DNA of 64,000 bases from an uncultured Clostridia bacterium (lineage in GTDB: Bacteria > Bacillota > Clostridia > Oscillospirales > Acutalibacteraceae). Below are positions 25,291 through 33,580 of this stretch, piece after piece (positions within the stretch are counted from its first letter, which is position 1; every line of letters starts with the position of its first letter). The stretch spans positions 109,627 to 173,626 of the forward strand of contig CAKMIX010000002.1 in assembly GCA_927362715.1 (NCBI GenBank), in the 5' to 3' direction. The notes below the pieces were generated by a model. The model was not told the DNA's origin, ran no database searches, and was given only the letters and a program-made list of their open reading frames with translations. Made by a program: the position numbers and the translations under genes.

Positions 25291-26310
25291 ATGAAAGTCT
25301 TTATGATCGGCGGCACGGGGCTTTTGGGCTGCGAAGCTGCCAAGATCCTGATCGAAAAGGGGCATGAAGTCAAGAGCGTCGCTCTGCCGCCGCTGCCCGA
25401 AGGGGCGCCCATCCCGCAGGAGATGGAGATCATTTTCGGCGACATCAACAAAAAGTCCGATGACGAGATCAAGGAGATGCTGAAAGGCTGCGACACCTTC
25501 ATTTTCGCCGCCGGCGTGGACGAGCGCGTGGAATTCCCCGCACCTGTTTACGATGCGTATTACAAATTCAACATCGCGCCCTTAGAGCGCATCCTGCCGC
25601 TGTGCAAGGAAATGGGCCTCAAGCGCGCGGTCGTGCTCGGCTCGTATTTCAGCTGGCTTGCCAAAGAGCGCCCGGATATGCCGATCTGCGAAAAGAACCC
25701 CTATATCCGCAGCCGTATCGAGCAGGAAAAGGTCTGCGAGAGCTTTGCGGATGAGAACTTTGATGTGTCTGTCCTGGAGCTTCCCTACATATTCGGCACG
25801 CAGCCCGGCAGACGCCCCGTGTGGGTCATCCTCATCGAGCAGATTGCCTTTATGGATAAGTGGCCCTTTACCCTGTACCCGAAGGGCGGCACGACGATGC
25901 TCACCGTCCATCAGGTCGGTCAGGTCATCGCAGGCGCTGCCGAAAAGCATGTCGGCGGCTTCCGCGCTTGGAAGATCGGTATGTACAACCTTACCTGGCA
26001 GGAGTTCCTTGCTATCGTCTATGAAGCCCGCGGCATGAAGGGCAGAAAGGTCATCGGCGTTGCGCCCTGGATGATGAAGATGGGCATGGGCAAGGTCGTC
26101 AAGGACTACAAGGAACGCGGCATTGACAGCGGTATGGATCCGTTGTACCTGCCCTATATCATGGATGTCAACCTGTTCACCGAGCAGAAGGACGCGATCG
26201 AGCTCGGCGCGACCGAGGACGATATCCGTGCGGCGATCTTCGATTCGATCAAGGTAAGCGAGGACGCCTACAACGGCAAGGTCAAGCTTTTGGAAATGAA
26301 AGGCGAATAA
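25291..26310 (+). CDS. NAD(P)-binding epimerase/reductase-like protein
   Basis: A 339-residue extended-SDR/NmrA-like protein. The Rossmann nucleotide motif is at the N-terminus (MIGGTGLLGCEAAKIL, GxxGxxG). Further marks are FAAGVDERVEFPAP, LGSYFSWL at the Ser position, and YIRSRIEQEK, where the Tyr-x3-(Lys) of classical SDRs becomes Y-x3-R. The ATG at 25291 is preferred over 25285 because CGGAGG needs the wider spacing. The substrate is unknown. The altered catalytic Tyr/Lys region suggests a binding or atypical reductase role. It has its own promoter and hairpin terminator. Confidence 0.75.
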   Translation: MKVFMIGGTGLLGCEAAKILIEKGHEVKSVALPPLPEGAPIPQEMEIIFGDINKKSDDEIKEMLKGCDTFIFAAGVDERVEFPAPVYDAYYKFNIAPLERILPLCKEMGLKRAVVLGSYFSWLAKERPDMPICEKNPYIRSRIEQEKVCESFADENFDVSVLELPYIFGTQPGRRPVWVILIEQIAFMDKWPFTLYPKGGTTMLTVHQVGQVIAGAAEKHVGGFRAWKIGMYNLTWQEFLAIVYEARGMKGRKVIGVAPWMMKMGMGKVVKDYKERGIDSGMDPLYLPYIMDVNLFTEQKDAIELGATEDDIRAAIFDSIKVSEDAYNGKVKLLEMKGE

Positions 26311-26331
26311 GGCGGGCTTTCCGCCGTGCAT

Positions 26332-26367
26332 CAGGCATCCGCATACCCTGCGGGTGCCTGTATTTTT
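26332..26367 (+). terminator. Terminator after the NAD-epimerase-like gene
   Basis: CAGGCATCCGCA/TGCGGGTGCCTG stem (T-G tolerant) followed by TATTTTT. Confidence 0.8.
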
Positions 26368-26385
26368 CACAAGATATGCACAACT

Positions 26386-26426
26386 GTGATTTTGTCACGG
26401 AAATTTCGGCGGCTTTGCGGTATACT
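26386..26426 (+). promoter_or_regulatory. trxA promoter region with CRP/FNR-like palindrome
   Basis: TATACT at 26421-26426 is a good -10 with no clear -35. GTGATTTTGTCAC (26386-26398) lies just upstream; it has TGTGA/TCAC arms as in CRP-family sites but a 5-bp rather than 6-bp centre. A Crp/Fnr-family gene lies 2 kb downstream. Confidence 0.45.
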
Positions 26427-26487
26427 GTGAATATCGAAAGCGGAATTTCGCTTTTGTTATTCTTTTACCGTACAGGAGGAAACAAAA

Positions 26488-26796
26488 ATGTCAGTTTTGC
26501 ATATCGAAGCAGAGAATTTTGAAACAGAGGTTTTGCACAGCGAAAAACCCGTGCTGTTGGATTTCTGGGCGTCTTGGTGCGGCCCTTGCCGCATGGTGGC
26601 GCCCGTGCTGGACGAGATCGCCGAAGAACGGCCCGAAATCAAGGTCTGCAAGGTCAATGTCGACGAGCAGGCCGAGCTTGCATCCGCATTCGGTATCATG
26701 AGCATCCCGACGCTGATGGTCGTGAAAGACGGCAAGATCGTCCGGCAATCGGTGGGCGCACTGCCCAAAGCGCAGATTTTGGAAATGATGGAATAA
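26488..26796 (+). CDS. trxA: Thioredoxin
   Basis: A 102-residue classical thioredoxin. The active site is [10 protein letters not shown], with the buried Asp in LLDFWASW and the cis-Pro loop [11 protein letters not shown]. It reduces protein disulfides. GGAGGAAACAAAA precedes the ATG. The next gene, 55 bp downstream on the same strand, is a CoA-disulfide-reductase-like flavoprotein with a rhodanese domain, so the pair looks like a thiol/redox unit. No thioredoxin reductase is adjacent. Confidence 0.95.
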   Translation: MSVLHIEAENFETEVLHSEKPVLLDFWASWCGPCRMVAPVLDEIAEERPEIKVCKVNVDEQAELASAFGIMSIPTLMVVKDGKIVRQSVGALPKAQILEMME

Positions 26797-26851
26797 GCGA
26801 AACGTTTATTCCGCCGGGCTCGGCTTTCGGGAAATTCGGAGAGGTGAACGT

Positions 26852-28543
26852 ATGAAGGTTGTTATTGTCGGCGGCGTTGCAGGCGGCGCGACCGCCGCCG
26901 CGCGGCTGCGGCGCTTGGATGAAGCGGCACAGATCATTGTGTTTGAGCGCACGGGCTTTGTTTCGTATGCGAACTGCGGACTGCCCTATTATGTCGGCGG
27001 CGTGATCGAGGATGAAGCGGAATTGACGCTGCAAACGCCGGAGAGCTTCCGGGCACGTTTCAATGTGGATGTGCGTGTGCACCACGAGGTGACGGCAATC
27101 GACCCGAAGGGCAAGTCTGTGACCGTGCGTAACTTGGAAACGGGAAAAACGTTTACGGAAACCTACGATAAGCTGGTGCTTTCCCCCGGGGCGAGGCCCG
27201 TACGGCTGGGGCTACCGGATCCGTTGCCCGAGCGGGTATTTACGCTTCGCACCGTAGAGGATACACTGCGTATCTACGAGTATGTACGAAAAAATGATCC
27301 GGGTTCCGTGGTGATTGCGGGCGGCGGATATATCGGCCTGGAGCTTGCGGAGAACTTGTTGCGGCAAGGGCTTCAAGTGACGCTCGTGCAGCGCGGGCAT
27401 CAGCTTTTGACGCCGCTGGACGCGGACATGGCGGCGTTTGTGCACGCGCATATGCGCCGCGCAGGCGTGCGCCTGCTCTTCGGGCATGCCGTGCAGGATG
27501 TGTCCGCAGATGCAAACGGCGTTCGCGTGCTGTCGGATAACGCGCCGCCGCTTTCGGCGGATATGGCGGTGATCGCCGTCGGCGTTGAGCCGGATACAAA
27601 GCTTGCCGCCGAAGCGGGACTTGCGCTCGGCGAAAAGGGGAGCATCGTTGTAGATGCGCATATGCGTACAAGCGAGCCGGATATTTACGCCGTCGGTGAC
27701 GCGGTGCAGGTGAAAAACGGCGTGACCGGCGAAGCGGCGTGTATCCCGCTGGCGGGACCTGCCAACCGGCAGGGGCGCATCGCGGCGGACAACATCTGCG
27801 GCGGGAACAGCGTGTATCGCGGTTCGTTCGGTTCCAGCGTGGTGCAGGTTTTTGATATGACCGCCGCGTCTACGGGGCTCAATGCCCGCGCAGCAAAGGC
27901 TGCGGGTATTAACTATGACCGCATGTATCTCGCGCCTATGAACCATGCCTCTTATTATCCCGGCGGCAAGGTCATGAGTATGAAGGTCTTGTTTGAAAAA
28001 GGGACCTACCGTCTGCTTGGCGCGCAGATCGTAGGCTTTGACGGCGTGGATAAGCGCATCGACGTACTCGCGACCGCCATGCAGGCGGGGCTGACCGTGC
28101 GGCAGCTTAAAGATTTGGATCTCGCTTATGCGCCGCCGTATGCTTCGGCGAAAGACCCTGTAAACTTAGTCGGCTATATCGCGGACAATATAGCTTCGGG
28201 TAAGCTGCAACAGTTTTTCTGGGATGAGGTCGAAGCCCTGCCGCGTGACGGCAGCGTGACGCTTTTGGATGTGCGCACACCGGGCGAATATGCCCGCGGG
28301 CATATCGAGGGTTTCCGAAATATCGAGCTTGACACACTGCGGGATCGACTTGCGGAACTGCCCAAAGGAAAACCGATCTATGTCCATTGCCAAAGCGGGT
28401 TGCGCAGCTACGTCGCCTGCCGCATCCTGTCGCAAAACGGCTTTGATTGCTTCAATCTTTCCGGCGGGTACCGGCAGTATGCGGCTGCCATGGCCGAACG
28501 CGAAGCCGCCGCCGAAGCGACGCTTTGCGGTATGGAGAAGTAA
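26852..28543 (+). CDS. CoA-disulfide reductase-type flavoprotein fused to rhodanese
   Basis: A 563-residue protein. It comprises an FAD/NAD(P) disulfide oxidoreductase (residues ~1-445) and a C-terminal rhodanese domain (~455-550). FAD motif VIVGGVAGGATAAARLRR; the single redox Cys is in SYANCGLPYYVGG, as in CoADR/Nox and persulfide reductases; NAD motif AGGGYIGLELAENL; second FAD motif YAVGDAV. The rhodanese loop is VHCQSGLRSY (active Cys). The architecture is that of CoA-disulfide/CoA-persulfide reductases (CoADR-RHD) acting on low-molecular thiols, polysulfide or sulfane sulfur. It is probably co-transcribed with trxA. Confidence 0.9.
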   Translation: MKVVIVGGVAGGATAAARLRRLDEAAQIIVFERTGFVSYANCGLPYYVGGVIEDEAELTLQTPESFRARFNVDVRVHHEVTAIDPKGKSVTVRNLETGKTFTETYDKLVLSPGARPVRLGLPDPLPERVFTLRTVEDTLRIYEYVRKNDPGSVVIAGGGYIGLELAENLLRQGLQVTLVQRGHQLLTPLDADMAAFVHAHMRRAGVRLLFGHAVQDVSADANGVRVLSDNAPPLSADMAVIAVGVEPDTKLAAEAGLALGEKGSIVVDAHMRTSEPDIYAVGDAVQVKNGVTGEAACIPLAGPANRQGRIAADNICGGNSVYRGSFGSSVVQVFDMTAASTGLNARAAKAAGINYDRMYLAPMNHASYYPGGKVMSMKVLFEKGTYRLLGAQIVGFDGVDKRIDVLATAMQAGLTVRQLKDLDLAYAPPYASAKDPVNLVGYIADNIASGKLQQFFWDEVEALPRDGSVTLLDVRTPGEYARGHIEGFRNIELDTLRDRLAELPKGKPIYVHCQSGLRSYVACRILSQNGFDCFNLSGGYRQYAAAMAEREAAAEATLCGMEK

Positions 28544-28568
28544 ACAGCGGTTTTATTAAACCGTATAG

Positions 28569-28608
28569 AAACGGCGCGGGAAGCATTTGACTTCCCGCGC
28601 CGTTTCTT
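28569..28608. terminator. Strong bidirectional terminator
   Basis: A 15-bp perfect stem (28569-28583 with 28591-28605) with a CATTTGA loop and a T-rich end. It separates the convergent CoADR and Crp/Fnr genes. Confidence 0.88.
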
Positions 28609-28617
28609 TGGTTTTGT

Positions 28618-29277
28618 CTACTGTGCGCTAAGCTTCCGCAGCCGCTTTTCATCTGTGAGTTCCACTGTCCCGCGTGACAGGCGGATCAGCCCCTCGTTTT
28701 GCATATCCCGCAAAACGCGCGTCACGACCTCGCGTGCGGTCCCCAGATGGTTGGCGATCTTCTCGTGTGTGATATGCAGCGTGCCGCCGCCCTCAAGCGC
28801 GGCTTCCTCCAGCAAAAAGCCCGCCAGGCGTTTGTCCATGCTCTTCCACAAAAGCTGTTCTACCCGCCACATGACCTCGGAAAAGCGGCTTGCCATGATC
28901 TGGTTGGTGTAATTGGCAAGCGCGGCGCAGCTTTCGGCAGCTTTCTGATAGACCTTTGCAGGGATGACCCACACCTCCGATGCCTTTTCCGCCTCCACCG
29001 TAATATCAAATTGCAGGCTTTGGATCATACATGACGCGGAAAGCAGGCATACATCCCGCTCGAACAGGCGATACAGCGTGATCTCGCGTCCCTCCGGGGA
29101 GAAGATATAAGCGCGCAGCTGCCCCGACGCTACAAGCAGAAGCCCCGTGCAGCCGGAGGCTCCGTCATGCAGCACCGTCCCGGCCGGTACGCGGCGGTAT
29201 ACCGCTGCGTCGGCAAGCTTTGCGCGTTCGGCTTCGGGCAGTTCCCCGAGCATCGGAAAAAATGCAGCAAGCTCCAT
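28618..29277 (-). CDS. Crp/Fnr-family transcription regulator
   Basis: A 219-residue regulator. An N-terminal cyclic-nucleotide-binding-like beta-roll (residues ~15-130, RRVPAGTVLHDGASGCTGLLLV, GREITLYRLFERD) is followed by a C-terminal HTH_Crp (ITHEKIANHLGTAREVVTRVLRDMQNEGLI). There is one Cys-containing segment (LLSASCMIQ) and a GCTG turn, but not the four-Cys FeS set of FNR. The effector is unknown. It is the last gene of a minus-strand group (YgjP, acetyltransferase, this gene) with 30-bp spacing. Confidence 0.9.
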   Translation of the reverse strand: MELAAFFPMLGELPEAERAKLADAAVYRRVPAGTVLHDGASGCTGLLLVASGQLRAYIFSPEGREITLYRLFERDVCLLSASCMIQSLQFDITVEAEKASEVWVIPAKVYQKAAESCAALANYTNQIMASRFSEVMWRVEQLLWKSMDKRLAGFLLEEAALEGGGTLHITHEKIANHLGTAREVVTRVLRDMQNEGLIRLSRGTVELTDEKRLRKLSAQ

Positions 29278-29307
29278 GTAACGACTCCCTTGCGGTGAAA
29301 AACGCGG

Positions 29308-29922
29308 TCACTCCAAATCGATCTTGCGATCCTTATAGTAATAGATGCGGTCGTGCTCGCCGATCTCGCGCAGCACGCGGCAGGGATTTCCGACCGCCAC
29401 ACAGTTTGCGGGGATGTCCTTTGTCACCACACTGCCTGCGCCGATGACGCTGTTGTTGCCGATCGTCACGCCGGGCAGGATCACCGCGCCCGCGCCGACC
29501 CAAACGTTTTTGCCGATGTGAACGGGAACATTGAACTGCATCCCGCGGCTGCGCAAATTCGGCTCCACAGGGTGCCCCGCCGTAGCGACAGTAACATTCG
29601 GCCCAAACATGCAGTGATCGCCGATGTAGATATCGGTGTCATCCACCAGCGTCAAATTGAAGTTGCCGTAAACGCCGTTGCCGACATGCACGTGCCTGCC
29701 GCCCCAATTTGAGTGCAGCGGCGGTTCAAAATAGCAGCCCTCACCGATCTCGGCAAACATCTTTTGCAGCAGCGCCTGCCGTTTTTCCTGTTCGTTGGGG
29801 CGCGTGGCGTTGTAATCGTATAAAAGCTCCAGACAGGCAAGCTGTTCGCGCATCAAAGCCTCATCGTCCGGCGGGTAGATGCGGCCTTCGTTCATCCGCC
29901 TGCGTGCTTCTTCAGGTGTCAT
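29308..29922 (-). CDS. Maltose/galactoside-type O-acetyltransferase
   Basis: A 204-residue left-handed beta-helix acetyltransferase of the LacA/Maa/NodL family. An N-terminal Mac domain (MTPEEARRRMNEGRIYPPDDEAL...LLYDYNATRP) is followed by hexapeptide repeats with the catalytic His in TAGHPVEPNLRSRG and the loop VWVGAGAVILPGVTIGNNSVIGAGSVV. It transfers acetyl from acetyl-CoA to a sugar hydroxyl, possibly as detoxification of non-metabolised sugars. Its start overlaps the end of the YgjP gene by 11 bp, implying coupled translation. Confidence 0.92.
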   Translation of the reverse strand: MTPEEARRRMNEGRIYPPDDEALMREQLACLELLYDYNATRPNEQEKRQALLQKMFAEIGEGCYFEPPLHSNWGGRHVHVGNGVYGNFNLTLVDDTDIYIGDHCMFGPNVTVATAGHPVEPNLRSRGMQFNVPVHIGKNVWVGAGAVILPGVTIGNNSVIGAGSVVTKDIPANCVAVGNPCRVLREIGEHDRIYYYKDRKIDLE

Positions 29923-30457
29923 GGGGATTTCCTCCTTGTAAAGGTATATCTCTTAACAGCGCCGCGCGCCGCTTATAATCGGGCAGCACGGCGGCAACAA
30001 CGTTGTAAAAGGCGGGGGAATGGTTCTTTTCACGGATGTGCGCAAGCTCGTGCACCACCACATAGTCCACGGCTTCGTTCGGATAGAGCATCAGCCGCCA
30101 CGAAAAGCAAAGATGGTCTGTCCCGCTGCATGAGCCGAACCGCTTTTTTGCCGAGGTAATGCGTATCCCGGCAGGCTGTACGCCCAGGATCGCCGCAAAG
30201 TGCGCCACGCGCGGCGGGATCTCGCGCTTGGCGCGCGCACGAAGTTCCGCAATGCGCGCTTCAGTCAGCGCTGTATCCAGTGCGCGCCGCTTTGCCTGCC
30301 GTTCTTTGGCGGCGGAAAGCCACGCCCTGTGGTGTTCCAAAAAGCGTTCGATCTCCGCTTTCGGCAATCCTATGGGCGCTTTTACAAGCGGTATGCCGTC
30401 GTCGTCAACGGAGAGGGAAAGCGTTTTGCGCCGGCTGTAAAGGAGTTTATATTGCAT
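29912..30457 (-). CDS. YgjP-type (DUF45) zinc metallopeptidase
   Basis: A 181-residue UPF/DUF45 protein of the SprT/WSS1-like group. The zinc site is VVHELAHIREKNHSPAFYNVV (HELxH and a downstream His/Glu). The preceding KRFGSCSG and LCFSWRLMLYPN segments are family-typical. It is predicted cytosolic; the substrate is unknown. It heads the three-gene minus group, with a plausible promoter at 30517-30546. Confidence 0.88.
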   Translation of the reverse strand: MQYKLLYSRRKTLSLSVDDDGIPLVKAPIGLPKAEIERFLEHHRAWLSAAKERQAKRRALDTALTEARIAELRARAKREIPPRVAHFAAILGVQPAGIRITSAKKRFGSCSGTDHLCFSWRLMLYPNEAVDYVVVHELAHIREKNHSPAFYNVVAAVLPDYKRRAALLRDIPLQGGNPHDT

Positions 30458-30516
30458 GGTATCTCCCGAAAAAGGCAGAGTGCCGTTCTTGCGAATGTAT
30501 CCTTATATCATGAAAG

Positions 30517-30546
30517 AGCATAGCACCCGCACCGTGCAGTTGTCAA
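30517..30546 (-). promoter_or_regulatory. Promoter of the YgjP-acetyltransferase-Crp/Fnr group
   Basis: Minus-strand TTGACA (30541-30546), 18-bp spacer, TATGCT (30517-30522). Confidence 0.7.
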
Positions 30547-30594
30547 GGGATTTGCGAAAAAGAAAATCCGCTGTGCTTCAAACATAAAAAGGGC

Positions 30595-30623
30595 TTGAAA
30601 AACCCCCGAAATTGCGCTACAAT
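30595..30623 (+). promoter_or_regulatory. SDR gene promoter
   Basis: TTGAAA (30595-30600), 17-bp spacer, TACAAT (30618-30623). Confidence 0.72.
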
Positions 30624-30659
30624 AAGCATTGAAAATCGGAAAAATAAGGAGAGAGTTCC

Positions 30660-31496
30660 ATGGATAAGAATTGGCTGAATTTCAAAACCGTTATCGTCAC
30701 GGGCGCTTCCAGCGGCATGGGCAAGGGCATTGCCGAAAAGCTCATCAAGGTGCACGGCTGCAACGTCATCGGCATTGCCAGAAGCGAAAAGAAGATGAAG
30801 ACCTTCGTCGAGGAACTCGGCGAATATGCCGACCGCTTCTCCTATCAGCTATTTGACGTTTCTTCGCTTGAGAATTGGGTGAATTTCCGCCAATATCTCG
30901 AGGACAACCATATCAAGCCCGACATCCTTATCAACAACGCGGGTATTTTGCCGAAATTCGATAAGTTCCAGCACTACACGATCGAAGAGATCGAAAGCGC
31001 CATGAACATCAACTTCTATTCGGCGGTGTATTCCATGCACACCCTGCTGCCGCTGCTGTTAAAATCCCCCTCGGCGGCGATCATCAATGTGGACTCCTCC
31101 GCCGCACTGATGTCCCTTGCGGGCACGTCGGTATATTCCGCCAGCAAATCGGCGCTCAAGGCGCTGACCGAATCCATGCGCGAGGAGCTGCGCGGCAAGT
31201 GCTATGTCGGCATCGTCTGCCCGGGCTTTACAAAGACCGATATCTTCCGCAACCAGGGCTCTTCCGACGAAAAGGCGCAGAAGATGCTCAACATGGTCAG
31301 CACCTCCTGCGACAAGATGGTCAAGCTCATCATGAACGGCATCGGTCAGCAGCATGAGCTGATGGTGTTCGGCAAGGACGCCGCGTTTATGAACTATTTC
31401 GGCCGCATGATGCCGGTCCTGGGCGGCAGACTGTTCAGCGCCGTGATGAAGATGTCCAAGCTGCCGCTGTTCGACGGCGTGTTCAAGGAAGACTGA
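30660..31496 (+). CDS. Short-chain dehydrogenase/reductase
   Basis: A 278-residue classical SDR. Cofactor motif TGASSGMGKGIA, structural NNAG (LINNAGILP), catalytic Ser in NVDSSAA, and YSASKSALKAL (Tyr-x3-Lys); all key residues are present. An Arg in GIARSEKKM favours NADP(H). The C-terminal ~60 residues (MNYFGRMMPVLGG...) are hydrophobic and may touch the membrane. The substrate is unknown. AAGGAGAGAGTTCC precedes the ATG; it is monocistronic with a hairpin terminator. Confidence 0.88.
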   Translation: MDKNWLNFKTVIVTGASSGMGKGIAEKLIKVHGCNVIGIARSEKKMKTFVEELGEYADRFSYQLFDVSSLENWVNFRQYLEDNHIKPDILINNAGILPKFDKFQHYTIEEIESAMNINFYSAVYSMHTLLPLLLKSPSAAIINVDSSAALMSLAGTSVYSASKSALKALTESMREELRGKCYVGIVCPGFTKTDIFRNQGSSDEKAQKMLNMVSTSCDKMVKLIMNGIGQQHELMVFGKDAAFMNYFGRMMPVLGGRLFSAVMKMSKLPLFDGVFKED

Positions 31497-31517
31497 ACAT
31501 ACATCTCAATATATACA

Positions 31518-31549
31518 AAAGGCGGGAGACAAAAAAGTCTCCCGCCTTT
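31518..31549. terminator. Strong bidirectional terminator
   Basis: AAAGGCGGGAGAC/GTCTCCCGCCTTT with an AAAAAA loop and A/T tails. It serves the SDR gene and, from the other side, DUF4364. Confidence 0.88.
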
Positions 31550-31582
31550 CGCATACCGTTTTACTCTTGCGCGCCTATCGCA

Positions 31583-31751
31583 GCCGGCAGAAAGATCCCG
31601 GCGGAGTAGCAGCGCTTTACACCGCGCCCTGCGCCGACACGGTGGTCTTTCCCTTTTTTACCTTTGGCAGGCGACAACCCTCTGCGTGCTCAAAACGAAA
31701 ATTCTCTCCCTGCCGTCATCATTTTCGGTGCTAGGAGCTTAAGCTGCCGGC
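31583..31751. ncRNA. Candidate structured RNA, family and strand not identified
   Basis: A 169-bp intergenic segment closed by a perfect 8-bp stem (GCCGGCAG 31583-31590 with CTGCCGGC 31744-31751). Inside are CACCG/CGGTG (31620-31644) around GCGC-CCT-GCGC, and CGAAAAT/ATTTTCG (31696-31727). GGCAGG (31666-31671) can pair with CCTGCC (31709-31714) in that hairpin's loop, a pseudoknot-like contact. No promoter of its own is visible; it could be a 3' UTR of DUF4364 on the minus strand. I could not match it to a known class. Confidence 0.4.
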
Positions 31752-31759
31752 CTTGGCGC

Positions 31760-32323
31760 TTACGCCGTCAGCGCCGCGATGATGCTCGAATAGAGCTTTA
31801 CGGGATCCTCCAGAAAATTATTTTTGACGACCTCGACTTGGAGCCTGTCTGCCACATAGACGGTCAGGCGCATCAGCTCGTTTTGCTCGTCGCCCAAAAT
31901 GAACGTGACGTTATAGCCGCCGTCAGAGAGCTGCTCGGTCAAGATCTTGTTTTCCCGCTTATTGCGCGCCAGCGTCATCAGCTTGATCGCCGAGTTGACT
32001 GCCTGCTCGCGCACCGAACGCGGCAGTGTGGTCTCCAAAAGCTCCGCCGATTCGCGCCCGCGCGCGGTGTCGGTGAGCACTTCGTCCTCATCCTGAATAT
32101 CGCGGTCAATATTGCCGGACTTCAAAAGCTCGTCGATCGCTTCATTTAATTCAAAATAATTGGCAAGCCCTTCGCGCAGCACCGCGTCCACAAGCAGGTT
32201 CTTCGGCACTGGGCGGTCTATGGCGCGCAAAAGATAACACACCAAAAGCCGTATCTCGCTGCGGTTGCGCAGCCCGCCTTCTTTCACGCCTGCGTTAAAG
32301 GCGTCAAAGGAACTGAAATCCAT
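31760..32323 (-). CDS. DUF4364 family protein
   Basis: A 187-residue soluble protein matching the DUF4364 family of Clostridia. The N-terminal ~80 residues look like a winged-helix segment (LLVCYLLRAIDRPVPKNLLVDAVL...YFELNEAIDELLKSGNI), followed by TDTARGRESAELLETTLP and a C-terminal strand-rich part (YNVTFILGDEQNELMRLTVYVAD). It is probably DNA-binding; the target is unknown. It has its own consensus promoter overlapping the alr stop, with a 6-bp inverted repeat between promoter and gene. Confidence 0.8.
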   Translation of the reverse strand: MDFSSFDAFNAGVKEGGLRNRSEIRLLVCYLLRAIDRPVPKNLLVDAVLREGLANYFELNEAIDELLKSGNIDRDIQDEDEVLTDTARGRESAELLETTLPRSVREQAVNSAIKLMTLARNKRENKILTEQLSDGGYNVTFILGDEQNELMRLTVYVADRLQVEVVKNNFLEDPVKLYSSIIAALTA

Positions 32324-32353
32324 AATTGCTACTCCGTCTCAACATAAACCGAA

Positions 32354-32372
32354 TTGCGAAAACAAATCGCAA
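32354..32372. promoter_or_regulatory. Inverted repeat in the DUF4364 leader
   Basis: TTGCGA-N7-TCGCAA lies between the -10 and the start codon. It is a candidate operator for DUF4364 itself or a small RNA hairpin. Confidence 0.4.
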
Positions 32373-32377
32373 CTTAT

Positions 32378-32406
32378 ATTGTAGAGAAAACAGACGGTTT
32401 TGTCAA
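32378..32406 (-). promoter_or_regulatory. DUF4364 promoter
   Basis: Minus-strand TTGACA (32401-32406), 17-bp spacer, TACAAT (32378-32383). The -35 overlaps the stop codon of alr. Confidence 0.78.
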
Positions 32407-33566
32407 ATCAGCGCGTCCGCAATTTCGGACACAGCGCCGTTTTCGATATACACACGCGGCACGCGCTTGTTGATGTCACAGCAGAATTCATAGTTGAAGC
32501 GGTGGGAAAGGTCGGCAGCCTCCTCAACGGGAATGCGGTTTTCACCGTCCGCGCCGATGAGCGTCACCTCGTCACCCTGACGGACATTCGGGATGTTTGT
32601 TACGTCCACCATAAACTGATCCATGCAAACTCTGCCTACAATGGACGCAAACTGCCCGTGGATGAGTACACGCCCGCGATTGGAGAGCGCGCGCGGGTAG
32701 CCGTCGCCGTAGCCGACGGGGATGGTCGCGATCACGGTTTTTCCCTTCGTCACATACGTCGAGCCGTAGCTGACCGCAAAGCCCGCGTCCACCGTTTTGA
32801 CGAACGCAACATGGCTTTTGAGCGACATGGCAGGATACAGCGGGAAATCCGCCTTGTTGACTTCTTCCGACGGATACAGCCCGTAGGTCATGATGCCGCT
32901 GCGCACCATATCGAGAAAACCGCCGTCAAAATCTATGATGCCCGCACTGTTGCACATGTGCCGCAGCGGGATGTGCACGCCCGCCGCCTCAAGCGCGCCG
33001 AGAAAGCTCAAAAACCGCTCCTTTTGGCGGTTGCAGCTTGTTTTGTCCGCCGCGTCCGCACAGGCAAAATGCGTGAAAATGCCGTCGATCACAAGATCGT
33101 CGAGCGCTGCAATGCGCTTGACGGTCTCCACACCGTCCGTGTCCGGCTGCAAACCGATGCGGCCCATACCCGTGTCCACCTTGATGTGCACCCGCGCGGT
33201 TTTCCCGAGTTCAGCGGCGCGCGCAGCATACGCTTTTGCCGTGTCATATTGAAATACTGTATGCCAAATGTCATGCTCCAGCATCAGGTCAAAATCTGCG
33301 GGGAACACAAACCCAAGCACCAAAATGGGGTTGTCGATCCCGTTTTGCCGCAGCTGCACTGCCTCCTCGGCAGTCGCCACGCCGAACGCATAGGTGCCGA
33401 TGCGCTTTAACGCCTTGGCAACAGGCACGGCGCCGTGTCCGTAGGCGTCGGTTTTGATGATCGCCATGACCTTGGTGTTCGCACCGACCTTTTGCATGGC
33501 GGTTTGTATGTTTTGGCAGATCGCATCCAAGTCGATCTGCGCATATACGCGCGCGGGAAGCTCCAT
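32403..33566 (-). CDS. alr: Alanine racemase
   Basis: A 387-residue PLP fold-type III racemase. The PLP Lys lies in AIIKTDAYGHG. The second catalytic base (Tyr) is in the AVSYGSTYV region, with GRVCMDQFMVDVT near the C-terminus. It interconverts L- and D-alanine for cell wall synthesis or catabolism. The start at 33566 (MELPARVYAQID) is fixed by homology and AGAAGGTAATATCT upstream; the longer frame is spurious. It is the last gene of the minus-strand operon with D-amino-acid transaminase, DUF4392/DUF1445 and 5-oxoprolinase genes, 14 bp after pxpA. Confidence 0.95.
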   Translation of the reverse strand: MELPARVYAQIDLDAICQNIQTAMQKVGANTKVMAIIKTDAYGHGAVPVAKALKRIGTYAFGVATAEEAVQLRQNGIDNPILVLGFVFPADFDLMLEHDIWHTVFQYDTAKAYAARAAELGKTARVHIKVDTGMGRIGLQPDTDGVETVKRIAALDDLVIDGIFTHFACADAADKTSCNRQKERFLSFLGALEAAGVHIPLRHMCNSAGIIDFDGGFLDMVRSGIMTYGLYPSEEVNKADFPLYPAMSLKSHVAFVKTVDAGFAVSYGSTYVTKGKTVIATIPVGYGDGYPRALSNRGRVLIHGQFASIVGRVCMDQFMVDVTNIPNVRQGDEVTLIGADGENRIPVEEAADLSHRFNYEFCCDINKRVPRVYIENGAVSEIADALI

Positions 33567-33580
33567 AGATATTACCTTCT

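Noticed and set aside
25053..25502. N-terminal extension of queH
   Set aside because: The extra 150 codons cross the queH promoter and the start of the divergent gene; QueH homology begins at the TTG at 25052.
31583..31751. Reading the structured intergenic region as SRP RNA because of GGTGCTAGG near its plus-strand end
   Set aside because: The SRP signature loop (GGAAG/GCAGC-type) is absent, and the GGTGCTAGG lies at the wrong end of the segment.
31664..32149. A plus-strand frame antisense to DUF4364
   Set aside because: Arg-rich shadow without a ribosome site; DUF4364 on the other strand is a recognised family with a consensus promoter.
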